The notes beneath the pieces are model-generated. The model saw only the letters and a list, made by a program, of their open reading frames with translations, was not told where the DNA came from and did no database searches. Positions 1 to 8,552 of a DNA stretch of 53,507 bases are shown piece after piece. Source of the DNA: Thiobacillus sp. (GTDB lineage: Bacteria; Pseudomonadota; Gammaproteobacteria; Burkholderiales; Thiobacillaceae). The translations under genes were made by a program, and so were the position numbers. The stretch spans positions 1-53,507 of the forward strand of contig JAIBEI010000006.1 in the NCBI GenBank assembly GCA_019459055.1. Direction: 5' to 3'. The stretch's first letter is position 1, and each line of letters starts with the position of its first letter.

Positions 1-139
1 TTCTTAAAAACGGTTTTTGTATATTGGGCTCTTTTTTTTTGGTCGGGTCAACCCCGTCAACTTCCGGGCCTAATGGGGTCCTCGTTGTCCACCATACACG
101 CCATAAATCGTCTAATTCGCAATCTGGGATGAATGTTTG

Positions 140-238
140 TCAGGAATCGTTGCGGTGTGCGAACTGGTTGCTTCTGCGCCCTTTATCCACGGCTGCGATG
201 CCGCGACGCTTGATTTCCTGGGCGGGGACGACGTTCAT
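140..238 (-). pseudogene. N-terminal fragment of a Phd/YefM-like antitoxin
   Basis: The reverse strand has an AGGAG-type ribosome site followed by an ATG and the reading MNVVPAQEIKRRGIAAVD, which closely resembles the N-terminus of small Phd/YefM-type antitoxins. After about 18 residues the similarity appears to stop, and the frame closes at codon 33 with TGA. An intact antitoxin would be roughly 80 residues. No toxin gene is visible between here and the left window edge. I read it as the stump of a toxin-antitoxin locus eroded by deletion; the remaining bases to position 1 give no recognisable protein. An alternative is a frameshifted gene whose remainder lies outside the window. Confidence 0.5.
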
Positions 239-344
239 GGCTGCTCCTGTACCTTATTAAGCACTGGTTTAAGCACCGCATGGTGTCTATAAAGCCACGA
301 TTTTACAGGAACCTGCAATGTGCAAAATTTTCACTTTGCTTTAT

Positions 345-464
345 CCCGGATTGTCCATTCGCCGATTCAAAACTCGTAGGGTGCGCCGTGCGCACCATGG
401 AGCATGGATCGGTGCGCATGGCGCACCCTACTGAACACCTCGCGTGCCCAATGGACAATCCGGG
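345..464. repeat. 120-bp MITE-like inverted repeat with 15-bp perfect ends
   Basis: The ends are perfect inverted copies (CCCGGATTGTCCATT at 345-359 and its complement at 450-464). Nested inside is a second inverted pair of 21 bases (376-396 and 411-431) with one mismatch. It encodes nothing. The element ends two bases from the lexA stop codon, so it also forms the 3' end of the lexA transcript. The structure is that of a non-autonomous miniature element or a large REP-like hairpin. I see no clear target-site duplication. Confidence 0.75.
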
Positions 465-465
465 T

Positions 466-1068
466 TTATAAGGTCTTGCCGCTGCGGATCACCCCTACGG
501 CGATGCCTTCGATCACCAGCTCCTGGCGCTTGAGGTCGACGACGATGGGCTCGAAGTCGGGGTTTTCGGGCAGCAGCCGCACGGTGTGGCCGCGCTTCTG
601 GAAGCGCTTCACCGTGACCTCGTCGCCGATCCGCGCCACCACCACCTGCCCCGCCTTGGCCTCGGCGCTGCGGTGCACCGCGAGCAGGTCGCCGTCGAGG
701 ATGCCGGCGTCCTTCATGCTCATGCCGCGCACCGTGAGCAGATAGTCCGCGCGCGGCGAAAACATCGCGGGGTCGAACTGGTAGTGCCGCTCGATATTCT
801 CCTGCGCCAGAATCGGACTGCCTGCCGCTACCTGGCCCACCAGCGGCACACCGCCGTCGCCCTTGAGGCGGATGCCGCGCGACGTCCCCGGCACCAGATC
901 CAGCGCACCCTTCCTGGCCAACACCTTGAGATGCTGCTCGGCCGCATTCGGCGAACTGAAACCGAAGTGCCGTGCGATCTCCATGCGCGTCGGCGGCAGG
1001 CCGGTGGTTTCGATCCATTCTTTGATCAGGTTCAGGATTTCTTCCTGGCGGCTCGTTAAATCTCGCAT
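466..1068 (-). CDS. lexA: LexA repressor, SOS response regulator
   Basis: LexA represses DNA-damage genes and inactivates itself by RecA-stimulated cleavage. The 200-residue protein has the N-terminal winged helix-turn-helix (about residues 1-65, starting [12 protein letters not shown]) and a C-terminal S24 peptidase domain. The self-cleavage bond is Ala82-Gly83 in VAAGSP, and the catalytic pair is Ser117 (RGMSM) and Lys154 (VTVKRF). The chosen ATG gives the usual family length; the open frame continues upstream but that part overlaps the control region. A strong SOS box lies 18 bases before the start, so autoregulation is expected. The stop codon sits against the 345-464 repeat. Confidence 0.97.
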   Translation of the reverse strand: MRDLTSRQEEILNLIKEWIETTGLPPTRMEIARHFGFSSPNAAEQHLKVLARKGALDLVPGTSRGIRLKGDGGVPLVGQVAAGSPILAQENIERHYQFDPAMFSPRADYLLTVRGMSMKDAGILDGDLLAVHRSAEAKAGQVVVARIGDEVTVKRFQKRGHTVRLLPENPDFEPIVVDLKRQELVIEGIAVGVIRSGKTL

Positions 1069-1085
1069 GGGGCTTCCTCCAAATA

Positions 1086-1101
1086 CTGTATGCATGTACA
1101 G
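1086..1101. promoter_or_regulatory. LexA-binding SOS box between lexA and the divergent small gene
   Basis: CTGTATGCATGTACAG matches the CTGT-N8-ACAG consensus exactly and is itself almost fully palindromic. It lies in the 120-base gap between lexA (minus) and the plus-strand gene at 1189, so one site could control both. Immediately next to it, 1101-1116 (GTGTACGCATACATAG) is a weaker, imperfect second box. A TATACT -10 candidate for lexA is at 1115-1120 on the minus strand. Confidence 0.9.
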
Positions 1102-1188
1102 TGTACGCATACATAGTATAAATACCGAATCCGGAAAACGCCACTGCGCGACGGCATAACCCCCGCGCAAGCAAACAGGAGAACCCTC

Positions 1189-1443
1189 ATGATGAAACTC
1201 GGAAAGATCAGCCCCCTCGCCTTCACCCGCATGAAGCAGCGCGGAATTTCCATTGCTGCCCTCAACGACCTGCTCGCCCGCGGCCAGGTGGAAAGGCAGT
1301 TCGACGGCGCGCAGGTGGTATACCTGGACAGCCCCACTCCCAATCCGAGCTGGACCAGCCGCCCGGCGCCCAGGCTGTATGCGGTGGTGGATGCGGCGGG
1401 CGAAGTGCTGACGGTGGAAAGACGGGTGCGACTGAGAGGGTAA
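1189..1443 (+). CDS. Small protein divergent from lexA, DUF4258-like
   Basis: An 84-residue protein starting with two ATG codons; AGGAG lies seven bases before the first. The N-terminal half ([18 protein letters not shown] followed by a charged turn) resembles the helix and first strand of small DUF4258-type proteins, which are sometimes found with toxin-antitoxin or mobile loci. That resemblance is weak and I infer no activity. The protein is basic and has no signal peptide or membrane segment. Its promoter region contains the lexA SOS box, so induction by DNA damage is likely. Alternatives are an unrelated SOS-linked conserved hypothetical protein. Confidence 0.7.
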   Translation: MMKLGKISPLAFTRMKQRGISIAALNDLLARGQVERQFDGAQVVYLDSPTPNPSWTSRPAPRLYAVVDAAGEVLTVERRVRLRG

Positions 1444-1559
1444 ACGGCGAAAGCGTCCCAGCCCGCCCTTCGTGATGCGGTGCGGGTCCATCCGGGTTTG
1501 CGTCATGGGCGGGTACTATTAGGCCTTTGTTTTGCGCCGTGCGCGCAGCCACCGTTTCG

Positions 1560-3470
1560 ATGACCATCCCGGCAAGCAAGCCCCCCAGCAGGTTTCCGCA
1601 CTCCCCCGACGCCGAACGTGTGCCCGGCGCCCATGTCCCGAAGGAATTGGCCAACCCCCACCTGCGGGACTGCATCGCACGTTATCAGGCCCGAATTCCC
1701 GGGCTGGCCGACGTGGCCGCGCAGCTGTCGCGTGCGGCCAGCCTCGATGCCCTCATCGCGCTTTACGAAGCCTGCTACCCCCTGCTGGAACAGGCGATGT
1801 GGTCCGGCGAGCCGGAGTTCCACCCACTGCTGGCCTGCTACCAGTCGCTGTTCCGCGAGCAGGAGGCGCTGATCCGTCAGCGCTGCAAGAATGCTCAAGT
1901 CAGCGACGAACGCCATCACTTCATCCTTGCCATCCCCGTGGCGGACCGGCCGCCCCATCTGCGCGCCTGCCTGGAGAGCCTCTACCAGGTGTGCACCCTG
2001 TTCGACTACGGCGGCCACGCGTCCGGCGTGTGGGAGAAAATCCGGGTCATCGTCAGCGAGGACAGCCGCGATGAAGACAATGTCCGCCGCCACCAGGAGC
2101 TCGTGGACGAATACCGCAAGAAAGGCCTGCAGGTCGTCTACTTCGGGCTGGACGAGCAATACGAGCTGCTGCACGCGCTGCCCCCGCAGCAGCGCGAACG
2201 CCTGGGCCATCTGCTCACCACCCAGCCGCGCGACGCCTTCTATCTCAAAGGCCAGGCTGCCAACCGCAACCTCAGCTACCTGAAATTCCTGCAGCTGACC
2301 GAAGACCGCGAACGCACCCTGTACTACCCGATCGACAGCGACCAGAGCCTGTGCGTGAACCGGCAGACCGAGGCCGGCGAAGAGGCGGTCTACGCGCTGA
2401 ACTACTTCCACACCATCGACCGGATTTTCCGCAGCACCGACACCCTCCTGCTCACCGGCAAGATGGTGGGCGACCCGCCCGTGTCGCCTGCGGTGATGGC
2501 GGCGAATTTTCTCGACGACGTGACCGCCTTCTTCACCCAGCTCGCCGGCCTACGCAGCGAAGCGGCCTGCCAGTTCCACGGCGCGGGGCCGGTTGCGGGC
2601 GACGCCGCGTATCACGACATGGCCAGGCTGTTCGGCTTCGACCACCAGCCGACGACCTACCCCTACCCCTGCCGGCTGCAAGGCGCGCACGACCACGGCG
2701 CGTGCCTGGCCGACTTTGCCCAGCGGCTCAACGCCTTCTTCTTCGGCGAGCACCTCACCCGCAAAACCTGGTTCACCTACGGCAGCGGGTTTACCCAGCT
2801 CACCCCGGCGCGGACGATCTACCCCGGCAACTACATCGTCAACTACGCCGGGCTCAAGTACCTCATCCCCTTCGGCCACCTGCGGCTGCGCATGTCCGGC
2901 CCCACCGCCGGGCGCCTCATCGCCGCCGAGATCGGGCATCGCTTCGCCTCGTTCAACATGCCCAACCTGCACCGGCGCACCACCGAAGCGGGCCTCGACG
3001 ACGACTTCCGCCCCGGCGTGGAAGTGGGCGAAGCAAGCGTCGATTTATCCAACGAATTCGAGCGCCAGTTCTTCGGCGACCTGATGCTGTTTTCCACCGA
3101 GGAACTGGTGAAGCACGCCGACGTGAACCAGCCCTTCGCGCGCGAGGCGGTCGAGGCAGTGATCGCGCAGAAGGAAGCCGAACTGCTCGCGCTGTACCAG
3201 CAAAAGCACGACGCCATCGTCGCCAGGAACCGGCAACTGAACGAGCTCGTGTTCGACGCCGGCCATTGGTGGCTGCGCGCGCCCGAGCTGGCGGACGCCC
3301 TGCGCCACGTCCGCGCCTTCATCGACAACATCGACCGCAACTTCGGCGCGCACGCCGCCGCCTGGCGCCAGATCCAGTCCGCCGCGCACCGCGCCGAGCG
3401 CAAGCGGCAGATCGTCGAAGCACTGGTGAACTACCGCGCGGAGCGGGATGCGTGGGATGGTTTGTTCTGA
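1560..3470 (+). CDS. Large glycosyltransferase-like protein of unknown substrate
   Basis: A 636-residue soluble protein. Around residues 115-270 it has features of a GT-A type nucleotide-sugar transferase: a strand FILAIPVADRPPHLRACLES followed by helices, a stretch IRVIVSEDSRDEDN, and an acidic DxD-like PIDSDQS near residue 255. The long C-terminal part is mixed helix and strand without motifs I recognise, and has a lysine/glutamate-rich, probably coiled segment near residues 540-570. No membrane segments. I chose the ATG at 1560; a TTG at 1527 would add 11 residues. The gene stands alone, so donor, acceptor and pathway cannot be inferred. It could also be a non-enzymatic relative. Confidence 0.75.
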   Translation: MTIPASKPPSRFPHSPDAERVPGAHVPKELANPHLRDCIARYQARIPGLADVAAQLSRAASLDALIALYEACYPLLEQAMWSGEPEFHPLLACYQSLFREQEALIRQRCKNAQVSDERHHFILAIPVADRPPHLRACLESLYQVCTLFDYGGHASGVWEKIRVIVSEDSRDEDNVRRHQELVDEYRKKGLQVVYFGLDEQYELLHALPPQQRERLGHLLTTQPRDAFYLKGQAANRNLSYLKFLQLTEDRERTLYYPIDSDQSLCVNRQTEAGEEAVYALNYFHTIDRIFRSTDTLLLTGKMVGDPPVSPAVMAANFLDDVTAFFTQLAGLRSEAACQFHGAGPVAGDAAYHDMARLFGFDHQPTTYPYPCRLQGAHDHGACLADFAQRLNAFFFGEHLTRKTWFTYGSGFTQLTPARTIYPGNYIVNYAGLKYLIPFGHLRLRMSGPTAGRLIAAEIGHRFASFNMPNLHRRTTEAGLDDDFRPGVEVGEASVDLSNEFERQFFGDLMLFSTEELVKHADVNQPFAREAVEAVIAQKEAELLALYQQKHDAIVARNRQLNELVFDAGHWWLRAPELADALRHVRAFIDNIDRNFGAHAAAWRQIQSAAHRAERKRQIVEALVNYRAERDAWDGLF

Positions 3471-3575
3471 GGGCGAAGCAGGGAAATCTTAACCACCCTG
3501 AATCGTCATTCCGGCACACGCCCACTGCTGTCCGGTATGCTTTTATCCGAACCAGAAAAGCCTCGCGAACTGAAT

Positions 3576-3674
3576 GTAGGAGGCCCGCCTCGGGCCGATG
3601 ATGTGGAAATAGCGACAACGCGAATACCTGCCGCCGCGGTGCCGCCTGCATTCGGCCCGAGGCGGGCCTCCTAC
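3576..3674. repeat. 99-bp palindromic intergenic repeat (GTAGGAGGCCCG ends)
   Basis: Two perfect 23-base inverted arms, starting GTAGGAGGCCCGCCTCGG at 3576 and its complement ending at 3674, flank about 53 bases of non-coding sequence. It lies between the 3' ends of two convergent genes and 12 bases from the stop codon of the minus-strand gene. The arms could fold as a strong bidirectional hairpin. It is of the REP/MITE type and shares a GTAGG...CCTAC end rule with repeats elsewhere in the window. Confidence 0.75.
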
Positions 3675-3686
3675 AACACCACCGTC

Positions 3687-4424
3687 TTAAAGGGTGACCG
3701 AATCCCTCGCCCCCGCAACAATCGCCTCGCGGCACGCCCGATACGTCGCCTCCGCCGCCCTCAGCGCATCCTCCGGAATCACCACCTCCGAATAATCGCT
3801 CCGCGCCCGGTCGATCCGCCCGCTCCGAACACGCTCCGACGTATCCCCTCGACGCGCCTTCCCCGTGTGGCTGAACACCTCGTACCGCTCGCTCAACGGC
3901 GAGTCCAGTTCCAGCCATGCCGTCAGCCTGGGCAGCAGCCTCTCCGGCGCGCGTACAAATAGCTCCGCATCGAAGTAGGTGTAGGGCCAATCGGTCGTCC
4001 GGCAAAAATCGGCCAGCGCCCGCACCCGCTCGACGTAGTAGTTCGCCGCTTCCACCGGCGAGGCATACAGATCCGGGTCCGGCTTCTGCCGAAACAGATG
4101 CACGATGCTCCGGATCGTGTGCGCCGGCTCCGCCAGCGCCACCAGAATCTTGATGTCCGCCAGCCCCAGCCGCTCGGGCTTCAGCGCATAGTCGTTGTGC
4201 AACAGCTTGTCGAAAAGATAGCGGCTCCCCGGCTTCAGCACCTCGTCTTGCCGGAACGCCTCCAGCTGCCGGTCCAGCGCAGCGGCCTCCTCGTAGCCGA
4301 GATGCATTTCGTAGTAGCCGTTGATCTGCGGATGCGAGCCGAGGATATGCCCCGCCAGACTGGTGTAGGCGCGCATGTGGCTCAGCAGGAAGATTCTGGC
4401 GTAGGCGTCAGGAGAAGCGCTCAT
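3687..4424 (-). CDS. Sulfotransferase-family protein
   Basis: A 245-residue protein that opens with a strand-loop-helix, IFLLSHMRAYTSLAGHILGS, placed like the 5'-phosphosulfate loop of PAPS-dependent sulfotransferases, followed by HPQINGYYEMH. The family normally has RSGTT-like residues in the loop; here the loop is MRAYTS, a variant also seen in bacterial sulfotransferase-like proteins. A central helical region (ALAEPAHTIRSIVHLFRQ) fits the 3'-phosphate-binding Arg/Ser segment. The acceptor is unknown. No obvious partner gene is adjacent. A weakly related nucleotide-binding protein is the alternative. Confidence 0.7.
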   Translation of the reverse strand: MSASPDAYARIFLLSHMRAYTSLAGHILGSHPQINGYYEMHLGYEEAAALDRQLEAFRQDEVLKPGSRYLFDKLLHNDYALKPERLGLADIKILVALAEPAHTIRSIVHLFRQKPDPDLYASPVEAANYYVERVRALADFCRTTDWPYTYFDAELFVRAPERLLPRLTAWLELDSPLSERYEVFSHTGKARRGDTSERVRSGRIDRARSDYSEVVIPEDALRAAEATYRACREAIVAGARDSVTL

Positions 4425-4570
4425 TGCTTCAATCCGTTGTGGTCGTTCGTCAGCATTCTCATTTCAAGCATTGGAAATAGCCGAAAGCTTCCTCCCATTC
4501 GCGAATGGCGAATCGTGCCAATTATTTTCCTTTTAGTTATTAGGGAACGGCTGATTAATTCGAATAAGGT

Positions 4571-4657
4571 CGTCATTGCGAGCGCAGCGAAGCCATCCAG
4601 CGTAGTGATTAAGCGGCATGTCTGGGTTGCCGCGTCGCTGCGCTCCTCGCAATGACG
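4571..4657. repeat. Palindromic repeat of the CGTCATTGCGAGCGCAGC type
   Basis: CGTCATTGCGAGCGCAGCGA at 4571 and the inverted arm ending CTCGCAATGACG at 4657 form a long imperfect hairpin. Flanking AT-rich sequences (TTAATTCG before, CGAATTAATTAG after) extend the pairing. This sequence type recurs in many bacterial genomes as an intergenic repeat. It lies between two minus-strand genes, upstream of the sulfotransferase-like gene and downstream of the helicase stop codon (4691), and marks the left edge of the defence island. Confidence 0.75.
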
Positions 4658-4690
4658 AATTAATTAGCGCTTCCTTAGTTAAAAAACTGC

Positions 4691-6481
4691 TCAGGCTGCC
4701 TCGCTCTCAAGAACCAGCAACTCCTTTGTCGCCCGAGTCATTGCCACGTAAAGCAAACGCGCTTCTTCTTCAGTCGCCACTTCTTCACCACGCGGGATGC
4801 TCGCGCCGGGGATCGCCACCAGTGGAAATTCCAGCCCCTTGCTGCTGTGGAAAGTGATCAGTTTCACCGTGTCCTGCTTGTCGCCGAATTCAATGTTCAT
4901 GTGGCCCGTGATCGGGATGCCTGCTGCGGCGAAGGCATCATTGATCACCTTACCTACGGGATTCCAGTTGCGATACAGAATGGCCATGTCCTTCCATGGT
5001 GTCCCATCCCGATGAGCTGCCTTGAACTGCTCGATGATGTATTTCGCCTCGTCCCTCAAAGTGGGCAACTTGATCAGCATCGGCTTGGGGCCGCGCTGGC
5101 CAGCGGATACCGGCAGCAAACGGGGTACGCCGTCCTCGCCAGCCTCTGACGGCATGAGCAGTTCTTTGGCAAAGTGGGCTGCAAATTCCAGAATCTCTTG
5201 CGTGTTGCGGTAGTTAACCTTCAGAACCGTCGTCCGTCCCTGCGCCTGCACCCCCACGCTCTTGAAGCTGAAGTTGAGTTTGTCCCCGCTGTGGTAAATC
5301 GACTGGGCATCGTCATACAGCACTAACAATGCATTGGTGAGGGGGTCCACCATTTGCACCACCAGCTTGAGCCATTCCGGTTTGAAGTCATGGCCTTCGT
5401 CGATCATGACCGCCTCGTACTGCCCGGCCGGGATCATCTGGTTATCCACGCCCCGGATGACCTTGTCCACCATGTCATCCCAATAGCCTTCCCGTTTGGC
5501 ATTTCCTTCCGGCAGCCCCACGTTGTAGGCAGTCAACTGGCGATGGCACCATGCATGAAAGTTCTGCACAATGACCTTATCGGCCACGCCCTTTTCCTGC
5601 ATCCAGTGTTCCAGCCGCTTGGCCAAGGCCTTGTTGTAACAAAGGATCAGGATGGGCTTGGTGCACACCTTGGCCAGATACTCGGTCCGGTAGCCGAGGA
5701 TCAGCGTCTTGCCGGAACCTGCCACACCATGAATCACGCGGTGGCCTTCGCCCAGGCTGCGGGCAAGCTGCTCCTGCTGCAAATCCATCACCCGCAAAAT
5801 ATCGGGTAGCGCGGCAGACTCCGCTTCCACCTCGTCAAACAAACCACCCTGTTTTGCCGGCAGGCGTTCGGGAAACATGTGCCAGCGCACCCGGTCGATT
5901 TGCGGCAGGCCAAGCTTGCCAAAGCCGCCCACAGTGAACATATCCCACAGCCGTTTCTGGAAAGCTTCCATTTCCACCGAGTCGACCATCTCGTCCTGGC
6001 AGATCACCCGGTGGGATTCCAGCACTTCACCCAGGTCCGTGCTTTCAAACTGCTTGCGGCTGATGTTCGCAAGAACCACCCCGTACGCCCAGGGGAACAG
6101 CATCTTGCCCTGCATGCGTCCACTGCTGAAAACCAGCTGCGGGTCCTTTTCCAGCACGCCAACCACGGCATGCGCATATTGGCGGGCCTGCTCCAGCGGG
6201 TTGGCCGCATGCACCAGCCCTTTGGGGGTCAGCAGGGAAACGTCCGATTTGGTGATCGACTGGATCGTATCCAGCTTCCAGTCCTTCACCTCCAGAATCA
6301 GCAAGCCCCGTTTGGGATGCAGCACGACAAAATCCGGATGCCGCATCGATTGCCCGATTGGCACGTCATACCAGCACAGATAATCGTCTTCGAGTTTGGA
6401 TTCCAACCGCTGGGCAAAGCGCCGTTCACCCGAGGTCATGCGTGAAGCGCAGGAGGAATAATTTGGAATAAGCGTGGTCAT
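4691..6481 (-). CDS. NERD-domain superfamily 1 helicase
   Basis: A 596-residue protein joining an N-terminal NERD nuclease-related domain to a UvrD/Rep-like helicase. NERD (about residues 15-125) shows the PD-(D/E)xK pattern in HPDFVVLHPKRGLLILEVKD. The helicase follows: Walker A GVAGSGKT near residue 255, motif II DEGHDF near 362, motif III/Q-rich LYDDAQSIY, the KVNYRNT arginine motif, and motif VI LLYVAMTRATKEL near the C-terminus. The chosen ATG (MTTLIPNYSS) removes an upstream arginine-rich run. It is the second gene after the CoiA-like gene with a 74-base gap. Such fusions are common in defence islands and probably translocate along and cut foreign DNA; substrate specificity is unknown. 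Confidence 0.9.
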   Translation of the reverse strand: MTTLIPNYSSCASRMTSGERRFAQRLESKLEDDYLCWYDVPIGQSMRHPDFVVLHPKRGLLILEVKDWKLDTIQSITKSDVSLLTPKGLVHAANPLEQARQYAHAVVGVLEKDPQLVFSSGRMQGKMLFPWAYGVVLANISRKQFESTDLGEVLESHRVICQDEMVDSVEMEAFQKRLWDMFTVGGFGKLGLPQIDRVRWHMFPERLPAKQGGLFDEVEAESAALPDILRVMDLQQEQLARSLGEGHRVIHGVAGSGKTLILGYRTEYLAKVCTKPILILCYNKALAKRLEHWMQEKGVADKVIVQNFHAWCHRQLTAYNVGLPEGNAKREGYWDDMVDKVIRGVDNQMIPAGQYEAVMIDEGHDFKPEWLKLVVQMVDPLTNALLVLYDDAQSIYHSGDKLNFSFKSVGVQAQGRTTVLKVNYRNTQEILEFAAHFAKELLMPSEAGEDGVPRLLPVSAGQRGPKPMLIKLPTLRDEAKYIIEQFKAAHRDGTPWKDMAILYRNWNPVGKVINDAFAAAGIPITGHMNIEFGDKQDTVKLITFHSSKGLEFPLVAIPGASIPRGEEVATEEEARLLYVAMTRATKELLVLESEAA

Positions 6482-6555
6482 TTTCTGTTTACGGTTCAAT
6501 AAGGGTTTTCTTGTACCCGCCGGCATAAATCGGACGGGCGCCAAAAATATCGGAC

Positions 6556-7407
6556 CTAGTTTCTCTGCTGATCCGCTGACAGCAACGCGGCAAAAACCTC
6601 CGGCCAGAAACGATCGAACACCACCCAGTTGCGATATTTACTTTGCCACCACCCACGTCCACGGCACGCACCCTCCACCACCTCACGGACATCCGGGTCA
6701 AACGAATGCCACACCGAAAAATTTCTAAACGGCAATTTGTGGGCAACGACACGAGCACCACGAATATTGAATTCCCAACTCGGTAGTGCGGAAGTAGTAA
6801 GGGGTTTCTGATCTGCGACGGGCTCCGGTTCCGGCAGATTGATCCAGTGGCGGCGATGCGGATCAGCCACCACAGCATGGCGCAGCGTCTCCCAATCCCA
6901 AAGCGAGGACACCGAATTAGTCAGGACAATTTCCACCGCAGGCAGACCCAGGCGTCGAATCTTTTCCGCTTTTTCATGATCAACCGGATGGTGCACGGCA
7001 ATTTCAATGACCATATCAATGGCCCCATGGCCGTAGACATCGGCAACGATTTCCGTGCCCTCCTCGCCACTTCCCAAGCGGTATTCCAGGGACACCGAGT
7101 CGAAGCAAGCCTCTGCGCGAAGTTGTAAACCCATGCCCTCAAGCTGCTGGGGCAGGATCAAACGCATTTCCTGCTGAATGACGGCCTTCGCTGCCAAATG
7201 GAGTGCGGTTTCTGTACAGCCAACCCCATCGGTCGCCAGGTAGTGGGAAAAGTGATGCTGTCGCACATCGCCATGCCGCCCAACCAGCTTCCCACCACAT
7301 TTCAGGCAGACGCACTCGCAGGCCAGGCCATTGGCCACTTCATCGACATGCACCTTGCGGCCATCTGCCGCCAGCGCAAAAGTCATGGTTTCAGGTTCGT
7401 ATGGCAT
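6556..7407 (-). CDS. CoiA-like nuclease-family protein
   Basis: A 283-residue protein with the architecture of competence-protein CoiA-like nucleases. The N-terminal part has a zinc-type CVCLKCGG followed by GDVRQHHFSH and the TALHLAAKAVI helix typical of the family. A PD-(D/E)xK-like core follows: an acidic strand EIVADVYGHGAIDMVIEIAV, then a lysine-rich helix and AVEIVLT. The ATG at 7407 has GGAG nine bases upstream; a TTG two codons earlier is less likely. It is transcribed before the NERD helicase, suggesting a two-gene unit acting on DNA. Whether it serves competence, recombination or defence cannot be decided from sequence. Confidence 0.8.
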   Translation of the reverse strand: MPYEPETMTFALAADGRKVHVDEVANGLACECVCLKCGGKLVGRHGDVRQHHFSHYLATDGVGCTETALHLAAKAVIQQEMRLILPQQLEGMGLQLRAEACFDSVSLEYRLGSGEEGTEIVADVYGHGAIDMVIEIAVHHPVDHEKAEKIRRLGLPAVEIVLTNSVSSLWDWETLRHAVVADPHRRHWINLPEPEPVADQKPLTTSALPSWEFNIRGARVVAHKLPFRNFSVWHSFDPDVREVVEGACRGRGWWQSKYRNWVVFDRFWPEVFAALLSADQQRN

Positions 7408-7456
7408 GATCAAAACTCCGTTTTAATAAGCAGACAGAGCCAATCTGGACCACCGC

Positions 7457-8551
7457 ATGCTCAATAAACAGTCTGAAACCCTCTTCGAACCCACCGCGAC
7501 GGTTAACCAAGTTATTGAAACAAAAGGCGAATCAATACCAACTGGGTTAAGTGATTTTTCTGCCACCAAAGAGGCTGCCCGATGCCTGGAAGGCTACGTC
7601 TCAGCCCATGACGACGGCACTAGGCTGTTCCGTTTTCTCTCGGCCTTAGCCGCTGAGGTACTGGCTGACCTCAATAAGGGGGGGGCTGGGGAAGTCGCCA
7701 CAATTAAAATCCACAATAATTTGTATCCACATGGCGCGAAAGAGGACGCAAGCAACAGGGTTAGCGGCGCTTGGAATGACTGGGTAAAAAAGAGTGAAGA
7801 TCGTTTGATTGGCTTGCAGGACTACGCGGCTAACCAAGGGTTGGACTATTACCCTTGGCCAATGAAGAAGGGGGATAGCAAAGGTGGTTTCGGTCGGCAT
7901 ACGCACTATGCCATTGAGGTGCGCCCTATTGGGAAGCAAGCACTAGAAAGCCAAGCCCGCGAAGTAACGAGCGTGCCATATGCAGATATCCGCTATATCC
8001 GCGAGACAACGCCCAAGCCCGCCTGGTGGGCAAGCTGGTTCTTTTCAAAGGAATTCCACCTGGCAGGTTGGCGAAGAATCCTGTTCCTGACCCCGGCCAT
8101 CCTCATGCTGATAGCCGCGCTGGGTGTGTTCCTTGTCGTATGGTTCACCCTGTCCCATCAGCAGGCCATTCCACCTAGCCGCATTCTGGTTTTGGTTGCA
8201 ACCGCAGCAGCAGCCGGCTACTTCGCCTGGATCATGGTATCGGGGGTCGGCCGGCTAGGTGACAAGCGCATCATCATGGCGCCGGATATCCTGATCGGCT
8301 TCCGCGAATACGGCGTTCAGCTAGAACTCACGCGAATCGACAGCACACCCCGTGCCGCAAGTCGGCTGGGGCTGGTGCGTTATGCCGCCACCTGCCCAAT
8401 CTGTGGCGCAAAGGTACAAGTAGAAAGTGGTGGGCGTGAATTCCATGGGCGGCTTGTCGGTCGCTGCCAAGAAAGTCCGGACGAACATGTTTTCAGCTTT
8501 GACCGGGTTACGCGGTCAGGGAAGTATCTGAGAGCTACCAGCCCGCACTAA
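7457..8551 (+). CDS. Membrane protein with C-terminal zinc ribbon, unknown role
   Basis: A 364-residue protein I do not recognise by name. Residues 1-195 are soluble and polar. Two hydrophobic segments follow (about 207-231, ILFLTPAILMLIAALGVF; about 241-265). A cytoplasmic tail ends with a probable zinc ribbon beginning CPICGAK near residue 313, followed by further Cys and His (VGRCQ, DEHVFSF). It is the only plus-strand gene in the defence island, divergent from the CoiA-like gene across 50 bases and stopping one base before the McrC stop. A membrane-anchored partner of the neighbouring nucleases, such as an effector or sensor, is possible but unproven. Confidence 0.75.
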   Translation: MLNKQSETLFEPTATVNQVIETKGESIPTGLSDFSATKEAARCLEGYVSAHDDGTRLFRFLSALAAEVLADLNKGGAGEVATIKIHNNLYPHGAKEDASNRVSGAWNDWVKKSEDRLIGLQDYAANQGLDYYPWPMKKGDSKGGFGRHTHYAIEVRPIGKQALESQAREVTSVPYADIRYIRETTPKPAWWASWFFSKEFHLAGWRRILFLTPAILMLIAALGVFLVVWFTLSHQQAIPPSRILVLVATAAAAGYFAWIMVSGVGRLGDKRIIMAPDILIGFREYGVQLELTRIDSTPRAASRLGLVRYAATCPICGAKVQVESGGREFHGRLVGRCQESPDEHVFSFDRVTRSGKYLRATSPH

Positions 8552-8552
8552 C

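Noticed and set aside
24-260. 78-codon plus-strand frame at left edge
   Set aside because: The opposite strand carries a recognisable antitoxin start there.
1101-1116. Second LexA box as an independent feature
   Set aside because: It deviates in both half-sites from CTGT/ACAG, so it is reported only as a weak neighbour of the main box.
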